Shown here in pieces: positions 11,660 to 21,274 of a DNA stretch of 64,000 bases. The position numbers and the translations under genes are program-made. Within the stretch, counting starts at the first letter, position 1. Each line of letters opens with the position of its first letter. The notes under the pieces were generated by a model that worked only from the letters and a program-made list of their open reading frames with translations, was not told the DNA's origin and did not search any database. The DNA is from Nematostella vectensis (taxonomy: Eukaryota > Cnidaria > Anthozoa > Actiniaria > Edwardsiidae), in contig NC_064042.1 in NCBI RefSeq assembly GCF_932526225.1, forward strand, positions 9,520,540-9,584,539, given 5' to 3'.

Positions 11660-14600
11660 ATGCATCACGCAATGATAGAAACTACTTTATCTCAGCATTT
11701 CAAATGTTTATCGACCAGGAAAATTGAAACGCCACGAAATATTTTGAACGGATCTTATCGCGGTGTTGAGGTTAAAATGTCGACAAGAAATTGGCGAGAA
11801 AATACTGTGAAAAATGGACGGAATATAAAGTGCACGGCGAAGGACAGAATACGCGAGAAGCTCACAGCCCGTGTGTCCCCTATGAGTGTCGGTATTTGCC
11901 GAATTACAGAATCAATGAGCTCAAATCAAGCCGAGAAAGAAACTTCTGGCCTTGATCCTAAATTTAAAGCACTGGAACAACAGCAGAGCAACCCTCCACG
12001 GAAGCACAAATTTCATACGCAAGACCCGGAAAAAACACCGGCAAAAAGAGTGTGCACAAGTAACGAAAAAAACAATTCTGGTTAGTACCCCTTCATTTGA
12101 TAATGTTTTATTAAAATAAATTTCTCTGAATAAAAATAACCATTTTTTTTTTTCAAAATCGCTTAAAATTAATTTTTCTACGTATCAGCTGTATGTTAAA
12201 TAGGGACTTCCCCTACTTCCATTGACGCACTTATCTGTTCCGGGGAACCCCCTAAATCTGTTGGGCATATATGTATTCACAGATGTGCCTTTTCATTCGA
12301 CTTTGTGATCATTTTTTCGGTAGAAACCGTGTCTTTCTTGAAGGAAAAAACAAAACAAAGCGATTAAATTTCTAGATTTAGAAACGACAGATATCATATG
12401 TAAATGTTTCTCGCCAAGGTCAGCCATACCCGCCGAGTATCGAACACAGGATGTAAATTCCGGACAAACAAGGATATGACAACATGACAAAAGACAACTG
12501 TAATATTTCAATTTAGAAATAAAGCTGACCCTAGAAACTAACGACCTCAAGGACATCCAGCATTTTAATAATAATATTAGACAGCATAAAATATTTACAT
12601 ATTATAAACAATTTCCATCATCTTTTTAGATGATTTAAACATTTTTAAAACATAAACGCTAGACTTTTTTATTACTACCCTTATAATCTTGTAACCTAGT
12701 AATACCGAATAGGGCCAGTAATTAGTTCTTCCTGTTCTAACGGGGAAAAACCAGCTTAGATGTAGCTTAAGATGGTCGGTATATAAGGTAAATCCACTTT
12801 CTCTCTCATTCAACAGTTGACCCAGTTTCTAATTCTGATTCATCCTGTTGTACTCAAAATATAGAATGAGGCACGATAATTTGGCGCGAAGCCAACACAA
12901 TCTGAAATCACTACAAAATTCATTCTTTACAACAGCAGCAGCATCCTTAGTTTCAACACAAGGGAATAAGGAAAGTTTATCAAGCACAGAGAGCACGTCG
13001 GGGGATAGCCTAGAAACACTGGTATCTGCGTCACAGTGTCACCTAGCAACGCTCCAGGACGAGGATGGTGACACGTGAGTCCACGTTTTTCGTTAAACTG
13101 GAACTTCGTGTTTCATTTGTGATCCATGTTAGGCTAGTCCCGTAGCGCTATTATCGGTTTCCCTGTGAGTGTTAAAGTTGCCCTTAGCCAGCCCCTGCTG
13201 CCTCATGACCAAACACAGAAAACCCTATTAGAACGCTTTTTTCCTTTTTTCCAGACCCCTGCATATCGCCATCGCCCAGGAAAACAAGAACTTGGTGCTG
13301 TACCTCGTCAGCCTGATGCGGTGTCTGACTCTCGACATCTACAACAACCTCAGACAGGTAACAGCTTCAGGGTAGTCAGGTGGGCAGTGGGGAATTGGGC
13401 CAGATGAGATATTCTTTTATTAGCCGCTTGTACAGAGTGGTACATCGCTATAAAGCTTACAAAACTTGAAAAGAAAGAAGGGTGTTATAAGTATCTGTTA
13501 CTATATATTCCTACTTTTAAAGTCATCTCGATCATCTTGTTTTTAAGTACCTGAGCAGTACTTACGAGCACCGTTTAGGGGCGTAGCGATGATTTTTCCT
13601 TGAGTGTGTGTGTGTGTGTGTGTGTGTGGGGGGGGGGGGGGGGCAAATTCTCAAGAACATTCTTCAATAGCTTTATTTGCTTCTACACCCATGCTACTTA
13701 TTTGATTTTTCACCCCCCTCATTTGCGTTCATTTACATTTGGAACAAAACGTTCTTAAAAAGGCCTCTTTGACACAGTTGGGAAAATCAGCTGATAATCA
13801 CCAAAGTAGAGAATGTAAATAGAATGCCTTACTATTTATAAGTAATAATATTCTTTATGACCTTTATATATTGTTCACAGACTCCACTACACATAGCGGT
13901 CATCACGGATCAACCGGACATCGTCAAGTGCCTCATTTACGCAGGCGCCAACCCCAACCTACCGGACCGCAATGGACAGACGCCTGCACACTTGGCATGC
14001 CAACGGTCAGCAGTTAGATGTTTGTACGAGCTTACCTCAAGCTCTTTACTGGACTACAACATTCGCAACTTTGAAGGCCTGATGCCTCTACATATTGCAG
14101 TCGCCAAAAGAGACAAATACGCCATTGCGCTGCTTGTACAGAATGGGGCGAACGTTGATTGCAAGGTTTGTGGGCAACGGTAATGTCGAAAATGCGCGTA
14201 GTTCCTTTATATATTGTTCATATGGTTTGGTTAGCCTAAGTGCGGGAAGGGGTAGAGATATAATTAGGGGCCTATCATTTGACTTTTGAGGGGGGTGGAT
14301 GGACGTTTTTTTGGTGCGCAGGATATTTTTTTAAAGCATTTGGCGTGCAATAATTTTTTTTAACCGATGCAGGAAATGTTTTTTTCGTCCACCAATTTGT
14401 CAAATGGTCGGCCCCTAATGTGACAGTAGTATGGGGCTGCCTTGAGTAATTTTGCCTTGCTCGCGTGACCGAGCAATGTTGGCCATAGCACAACACCAAC
14501 CATGCAACATGGTGTGTAAATAGCAATAGGCATTGCTGGACTGAATTTTACGTTTTTTTTTTTTTGCCGTTGCTCATCGAAACAGGGTTTAAAACACTTT

Positions 14601-15063
14601 TTATCACTTGCGTCAACCACTTGTCATAGTAAGTTGCACGCACGACATTTTAAACTTTTCTTCCTTCTCCTACTTTGGGGTAGAAACGTGAATGGTCCAC
14701 AGCAACTAGCGGGTTTGTCTAACGGCTGGTACACAGGCAACCCAACATCCTATACAATATCAATCGTGACTCCTTGTGGGTAGCTACAGCAGACCAAAAT
14801 ATTTCAGTGATCACTTATCATGTGATCACTTATCATGTTATTATATTCGCCAACAGGATGGGAAAAGCGGCAAAACGCCCTTACATCATGCCATTGAAAG
14901 GAATGACCTGCAAATCATAAAGACACTACTGGACATGTCCGCAGATATCAATGCAACCGATTTCTCAGGCGTCTCGCCGATGGCCATGGCAAATAGGCGG
15001 GGTTTAGCTAATGCAGTGAGACTGTTGGGAAACCGTGGCGAGGATCAAAGGGTAGACCTGTAG
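11660..15063 (+). CDS. IkappaB/Bcl-3-like ankyrin protein (IkB-A)
   Basis: Predicted inhibitor or co-regulator of NF-kappaB, binding the Rel dimer through ankyrin repeats. Exons: 11660-12080, 12936-13074, 13255-13357, 13881-14165, 14857-15063; 384 residues. The first ~180 residues are low complexity, with basic clusters (PRKHK, KTPAKRV) that could be nuclear signals. Six ankyrin repeats follow: DTPLHIAIAQENKNLV, TPLHIAVITDQPDIVKCLI, TPAHLACQ, MPLHIAVAKRDKYA, TPLHHAIERNDLQIIKTLL and a weak last one (SPMAMANRRG). I see no DSGxxS phosphodegron, which favours a Bcl-3-like nuclear type over a classical cytoplasmic IkappaB. Exon 2 is placed at 12936 because the acceptor near 12817 runs into stops; the N-terminal model is the weakest part. 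Its junctions match IkB-B downstream, so the two are probably tandem duplicates. Confidence 0.87.
12203..12252. promoter_or_regulatory. Two candidate NF-kappaB sites in IkB-A intron 1
   Basis: GGGACTTCCC (12203-12212) and GGGGAACCCC (12242-12251) both fit GGGRNNYYCC, about 40 bp apart. Both are in the first intron. Confidence 0.45.
13601..13643. repeat. (GT)n followed by poly(G)
   Basis: A GT dinucleotide run followed by 16 G in IkB-A intron 3. It is preceded at ~13577 by AGGGGCGTAGCGA, which resembles the start of a dispersed element also seen at 29778, 42985 and 48712. Confidence 0.9.
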
Positions 15064-15076
15064 CTAGCATAACAAT

Positions 15077-15082
15077 AATAAA
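15077..15082 (+). terminator. Poly(A) signal of IkB-A
   Basis: AATAAA 14 bp after the stop codon. It is the first such signal downstream. Confidence 0.45.
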
Positions 15083-15526
15083 TGCTGAATGTGATAATTA
15101 TACACCTATTTCAATTAAGGTTGCACAAGAGAATCTTTGTATCGTAACCTGCAGTGGGTTTCTTACGGCCGTAAGAACATTTAGAGCTACATAAACAAGA
15201 ATGCTAATACTCTAAATCTGTGTTTGTTTCGATTTACGTTTATTTTCTTATTCATTTTATACCCATGAAGCACTGCGGGCAACGACACATGGATTCTCTG
15301 AGTGCGACCAGGTTGTGCAGGTTGTACATAAGGATTAATAACACATTTGTGCATCCATCGCACAAAGTATTCTCACTGGATCTGTTTATTATGAGAACAG
15401 GCTCCATTTTTTTACAATGCTCAACATATTTTTATAGCCTATAAAAAACTAAAATAATTAGGTTTGTTTTGTATGTAGATATAAATAAATGGAACAGCAT
15501 TTTTTATAAAAATTGGTCCATAACAG

Positions 15527-15532
15527 TTTATT
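15527..15532 (-). terminator. Poly(A) signal of selenoprotein S
   Basis: AATAAA on the minus strand, ~105 bp beyond the SECIS candidate, so the SECIS would lie inside the 3'UTR. Confidence 0.45.
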
Positions 15533-15635
15533 AATAAGTCATGTGGAAGAGACAATTTTAAATAATAACTAGGAATTATAAGAATTATAAAACGATTATT
15601 TTTGGATTTGAAGTATTTATAAAGCATCAGCAAGG

Positions 15636-15686
15636 ACATCTGTTACCCAATTCACATTAAATGTGTTTTAAAGGAAAACTTCATCA
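15636..15686 (-). promoter_or_regulatory. SECIS element candidate (type II) in selenoprotein S 3'UTR
   Basis: On the minus strand ATGA (15684-15681) is followed after 12 nt by an AAA bulge, a small CACAT/ATGTG stem with a TTA loop, and AATT. A returning strand GGGTAAC then pairs with GTTTTCC and ends in AGAT (15641-15638). This has the SECIS layout: quartet ATGA/GA, a helix of about 12, unpaired AA, and an extra apical stem as in form II. The helix contains U-U mismatches, so it is a candidate. It lies ~180 nt after the UGA, a usual distance. Confidence 0.6.
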
Positions 15687-15857
15687 AATCTCTGTAATAG
15701 AGAACTTCTTGCCTGTCTGCTTTGATTAATAAAAGCACTTGCTCCATGTCAGACAACACTGCTACTACTACTGCTCTACAAAATGTGCATTATTTTTGCA
15801 CTATTTCTAAATATTCTATATACACAGTTTATTTCTGACAGGGAAGTAAGTGCATCA

Positions 15858-18664
15858 TTAACCTCATCCTCCTCCGCCACCACCTGAAAAAAAAAAAAAA
15901 AAACAGAAAGCAATTAACAAAAAAAAAAAACATCCCTTTATCATAGAGTGCTTTACTGTTTAGAAAAAAAAAATAGGCCCCTGTACTAATGACCATGTCC
16001 CTGGGACCTCCATTTTAATCAATCTCAGATTACCCTCTACCCCTAGCCTTTACAGTAGCAAGCGCAAAGGGCTGGGGAAGATGAGGGATAGACCCCACAT
16101 GCCTGGAGAGATGGATGGAGGGAATCTAGGAAATGGGAGCACTTGGAGCCAACCCCATGTTTTTTGGCCATATGCCTCTTGGCTTGCGCTAGATTGCTAT
16201 GCACATGCTATTCATTTTAACCTAGTATTCAAATAACATGCTTAGGTGACTCAAAATCAGTTCGCACTTAAGTTCAGGTTTCATAATGGTTTATTCATGC
16301 CCATGGAGCAATAAACATCACTTTTAGTGGGAAAATTATCCAGCTTCCAGAGCTTAAAATCAAAGGAATTTGAATTAGAAGGAATGCTGATAATGCTATT
16401 TACTTAAAAAAATTCCAGAAATGCATCCCGCTAAACTTACTGATGCTAGTTCTGAAATGATTGACACCAAAACACAAAACAAAGCACAAAACGTTCACTA
16501 AGTGACCTTTCTACAAAAAAAAAGGGGGAACAGCTGCAAGCCCTCCCTCCTCCTCCCCCCTCCCTAACGTGTGCACCTTGTCTCTAACTCTTCCTTCCAA
16601 ACCCTTTGAGCTTGCTACGCATGCTCCCCTACCTCTTAGGTGTGCAATATATCAAATATACATGCATGTGTGCATACCTCTACGAGTAGGCCTCCAAGAG
16701 CAACTTCTACCACTACTTCCTGTAAGAGGGTTGAAGTCTGTAGAGCAATACATGAAAATGAAGATCTGAGAAATGTTTAATCCTTCCTTGTGGACATTTT
16801 TTCTGGATAACAGATTTTGTCCTGGTGAGTAAAGATGCCAGAAACAAACCTGTTGGTCTTAGAGGTTTCTTCTCATCTGGCTTTTTCTTCCCCTTTAACA
16901 GACCTTGTGCTAATGCAGTCTCATTCTGAAAAACAATTATTATAAACATTCTAACTACAACCAAGAACTAGTGCTATTTGAATTTTGGAAAGTGATAAAG
17001 GCCATAGAGCTTTCACTGGTGGAAACAAGAAATGTTCTCCTGAAATTCCTAAAAAAAATGAGGTATATAACCAGAAAGATGACAAGAAACTTGTAGAAAA
17101 CTAGGGGGTCTGCAAAGGTGCAGTGAAGAATATATTGATACCTGTAAATGTACCTCCCACTATCATATGGCTTCCTCACTTGGAGAAAACTTAGACCCCC
17201 ATGAATGAGGTTTTTATGTGCTTACAGTTGATGCATTGGCAAGTTTCTTGGATTTGTAACCCTTGCCCTGTTTGTGGCGCTCCCAGTCCTCAATAACTTC
17301 CTTCCTCTTCTCTTCTTCAGCCTACAAATACAAAGTGCATTTATTTAGAGAACTCTTACCATAGACTACAGTTGAGCTACGTTACCAACTTCCTATGCAA
17401 TGGGGCCATACAGGCCTCAAAATATTGGAAGGGGGGTCACAATAGAGACATTAAGGAAAAAAAAGACATGTACAATATGGTGCAGCCCTTTTCTCAGCAG
17501 CTATGAAGACCAAAACACCACACTAAGTTATCATTACAAAAAAAAAAAAGAATGACCAGTAAACATTGAAAAACCACCATTATTGCCCAAGTCTTAACCT
17601 TTTTCTTCTCTTCAGCAAATTTTGCAGCTTTTGCGTCCTGAATCTCTTGCCATCTCAATCTTGACATCTCTATCTTTGATTGAAGAGCTGCTTCTTTTTC
17701 AGGGTCTACAAACAAACCAAAACACTTCAAGAACAGCAACAACAGAATATACTTAGCCTGCTGGCAGGAGTTTACCTGGTGTTTAGTGTTTTTGCTATGC
17801 GCCGAGTTGTGGCCGCCATCTTGTTTTGTTTTGTCTGCGCGAAAGCTGGAAACAAGGGCAAAGCGCCAGGGGGAGGGGGCGGGGGAAGAGAGGGAAAGAA
17901 GTTCTTTCCTTCCCTCCCCCCACCCTTTTTCTCACGATTTGTCACTTGCGCCAAGCTTGCACGGCCAAAAACAAGATGGCGACCACGACTTAATGCATAG
18001 CGGGAAAAAAAACACCGTGTAAACGCCTGCAAGCAGGCTAGAATAAACTAAAACAAACTCATATGACAACTAGAAACTTACCAAAATTAGCAATTTCTTT
18101 CTCTTGTTCCCTTTTCTTCATCATTCTTTGCCAGTGCAGTCGTACCTTGCTCCATATCACTGCACTAATCACAATGCCCAGAACCAAAAACCACCCATAC
18201 TTCTCCAGGCATGTAATGGCTGTGAAAATGATAATGATTGTGCAGATTGTGATGATGATTACTAGTAAATACATTTTCCTATTGAAAAGCTTAATTTGGG
18301 ATAGAAAATTGTTAAAGCTTCTTAATAATGAAAAAGAATTGGTGCATAAAACAGGGTATGGCAGAATACTGTTCGAACACTATATAAAGATATCAAAATC
18401 GTTTATGTCTGTGATCCGAGACATATATGGGCTGGCGCCCCAGAGGAACTTAGCAAACAGAAAATAATACTGTCATCTATATCTAAAATACTCAATATTA
18501 TTGTGAATTCGAAAGAGTCTATAATTTCAACTCATAAAGTTAAAAAGAAAAGTTCTGTCTCATCATAACATACCGAAATGCAGTGTATTTCCAACTAACG
18601 CAGGAGTTTCATTCTGAGGCAGTCTTTGGTTAGGCTGTGGGTTTTCTTCTTCGGCGAAGTCCAT
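15858..18664 (-). CDS. SELENOS: Selenoprotein S (VIMP), selenocysteine at penultimate position
   Basis: Single-pass ER-membrane protein of the ER-associated degradation machinery. Exons, in transcription order: 18664-18574, 18219-18082, 17705-17599, 17321-17226, 16925-16850, 15883-15858; all phases join; 177 codons plus stop (human protein 189 residues). A short N-terminal segment is followed by a transmembrane helix (YGWFLVLGIVISAVIW). Next comes a long charged coiled-coil region with the family patterns RLRWQEIQDAKAAKF and RKEVIEDWERHKQGKGYKSK. The last exon reads Gly x6, TGA, Gly, TAA, i.e. GG-U-G at the very C-terminus, as in vertebrate selenoprotein S. A conventional annotation would stop at the TGA. 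It is convergent with IkB-A and divergent from IkB-B. Confidence 0.92.
15864..15866 (-). other. In-frame UGA read as selenocysteine
   Basis: TGA is followed by GGT and then TAA (15860-15858). The glycine-rich context and penultimate position match the selenoprotein S family; the downstream SECIS candidate supports recoding. Confidence 0.85.
17778..18017. mobile_element. Foldback MITE-like element in SELENOS intron
   Basis: Two inverted arms of ~110 bp share GGTGTTT, GCTATGC, GTGGCCGCCATCTTGTTTT (right arm GTGGTCGCCATCTTGTTTT), then A/G-rich GGAGGGAAAGAA segments meeting in the centre near 17900. No ORF of transposase type is present. It sits between exons 2 and 3 of the selenoprotein S gene. 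Confidence 0.75.
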
Positions 18665-19538
18665 GTTCCTATATTATATTTTCACTGATTCATCACGCGA
18701 TCTCAATTAGAGAAGTAGAAACGTTCTTGTCGAAAATAAATAAGTTCTTCTTTTGGTGACCGATAGCTTTGTTGTGAAATACGTGGAAGATAGCAGATGG
18801 CTTGGCACCAGTCTGTTAGAGCCTTAGACGACACACAGGGAGACCACGTTTGCTACAAAGTATTTAGTATGTTATTCGGGTTATATTATTATGCTGTTCT
18901 GTTCTCGGTTTATTGAACTTTACAATTTCTAAGCTTTGAAATTAATAGTGATATATCAGTAAAATAACTATTTTAGTACTAAGAAATGTGGAATTATGTA
19001 TTTCGTAAGGTTAAAAGCATGGCAAGGTAAACTATTTCAGCATTTTTTCATCATTCAGAAATTTTAAATGATGATTCGTGACAAACAGCTTAGTACGTCA
19101 CGATTATCAAAACATTATAATTTGCTCCAGCCCAGCGAAATACAGAGAAAAGAGGCCTCTGCTAGCAGGAAACAAGACGCGAGCGGGGAAACCCCTTTTT
19201 CCCGAAATCTGATTGGCTATTGATGAGGCTCCCTTACAAAACGACACAGCCAAGCACAAGAGAATGTCTGTTCTCTTTAGTGAATATTGGAGATTTATGA
19301 TCATATTCATAGCCTATGTTAACGTTTGAACGCAGTTCACATATAGAAGCATTTAAGCTCTACTAGACATCGTGGCTTTGATTCCACAAGCTTTGAAACT
19401 GGGTCTATTATGTAATGATGGTCGCTGTGTGCCGAGGGACGAAAGCATTTGGATGTAGAATAAGCTAAACTTTCTGCAGTTTAGATATGAGGTTTGTATT
19501 TTCGGTATCAGATACTAGGTCTGGAAGCTTGTTTTATC
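18665..19538. promoter_or_regulatory. Divergent promoter region, SELENOS and IkB-B, with NF-kappaB site
   Basis: This 874-bp intergenic stretch separates divergent start codons. GGGAAACCCC at 19186-19195, within GGGGAAACCCC, fits the NF-kappaB consensus ~350 bp before the IkB-B start. No other motif is clear. Confidence 0.45.
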
Positions 19539-21241
19539 ATGGTAAGACCTAAACGACTATCCAAAAGGAAGCCAACACGCTATGGATATTCTACTCCGCT
19601 AGCCAAGTCAAATATTACTCGAGCCGAAACTAGTGACGGTGCATCAAAATCAACATCTGAAGAACGCAAGCTTACAAAGGTGGGAAATGCTTTGAAAGGA
19701 AAACCTCGTAAGCGGAAAATTTCATCCGAGGAAGGAAGCCCAGGACCCCCTCTTAGTGGAAGGGGTGAAGAAAGAGAATTCAAAACCACAGGCCCCCCGG
19801 TAACAACCGATTGTCAAACAATCGACCTGAATAAGCCGAACAAGAATCTTTCCGAATCACGAGAAGATGTGATAGTCGACCTTAAAAAAGAGATAAAAGA
19901 AAGTACTAAAGTTGAAGCAAGTCAGTCTGCTAGCTTTGTTGAATCTGAAAGGTTGGGACCAAGACCATCTGTCATTGCTGTTGGGAGAATCTCGGGGGCT
20001 TTGGATAAAAAGAGAAAGAAAACACATAAGGTGCAAAAACATACATCCAGTGAATCATCAAAACAATCAGAACCAGTAACTTTTGTCATCAACCTTGATA
20101 AATCAACTAGAAAGACATCTAGATCCTTGAAAAAATCAACCAAAGAATTAACAATTCCAGTTGCATCAAAGACTTATCCCAAAGCTAGCAAGACAGACAA
20201 AATAAAAAAATCCCATGAAACTGAGAAATGCGAAATTCTTGAACTAAGCAATCTAACAGGGGGAGCAAATCAAAATGTCTCAGAATCACCTGGTGTGGAA
20301 GAGCCCTCCGATGTGACATGGTCATATGAGAAAAGCGTGAGTGACTTATGCCAAGCTATTCCTAAACATGACCCTAGGCTGTTTAGTCAAGACGAAGATG
20401 GTGACACGTAAGTAGTTTTGTATTGTGAATAAATAATCTATAGAGTGGATAATCACTGAATTGGAGGGGGGGGGGGGCATTTTCTGGGGGCAGGGCCACT
20501 GCATCCCAGTAGAGCCAAAATTTTACAAATGTGCCTGCCCCCCCCCCCCCCCAGTAAAATAAAAAGAATTCATTCCTCAGGTTTTGCTATCCTTCCTGCA
20601 CCTGCACACTAGCTAGTCACAGTGATCCAAAATTAAGAGGCACCATATAAACAGTACTTCTGATATACTGACTACTTTCTATCCCCTCCCCCTCAAACAT
20701 TTTAGATACTAAAAGAGGCAATATCTAAAATTGATGGGGCTAGAAAGAAGTCAAACATTTCAAATCTTTCAAACCAATCTTGGCCTTTTGGTGCAAACAC
20801 TGTGTATTTATACAATCATCTGTAGGATGAAGGTCATTTTTTTTAAATTTCAAGGTACTTGCACATCGCCATAGCACAGGGTGACAAAAATCTTGTCTCT
20901 TACTTTATAAGAGAGATGCATCACGTGACCTTGAACATCTACAACAAGCTTAGACAAGTAAGTAAATTCTTATCAGTGCTATGACACAGATATTGGATTT
21001 GCTGAGGGGAAGGACCTACTCTTTGCTGGTCATAGGGAGGGGGTTGGTCAGGCACCCCCACCACCACCACCCCCACCCCCACCACCCCCACCACCACCCC
21101 CACCACCACCCCCACCACCACCCCCACCACCCCCACCACCACCCCCACCACCACCCCCACTTCCACCCCCACCACCACCTGTAAGGTTCCTGCTATTGTT
21201 CTTATGTAAATTACATAGGAGTACATGACATTCAAAATAAT

Positions 21242-21274
<33 letters not shown>

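Noticed and set aside
12817-12935. Exon 2 of IkB-A starting at the acceptor at 12816
   Set aside because: All joins to exon 1 from there reach a stop (for example at 12836 or 12867); the acceptor at 12935 gives the correct phase.
20981-21235. His/Pro-rich and Gly/Val-rich open frames
   Set aside because: Product of the CCA/CCC microsatellite and poly(C) tract on both strands.
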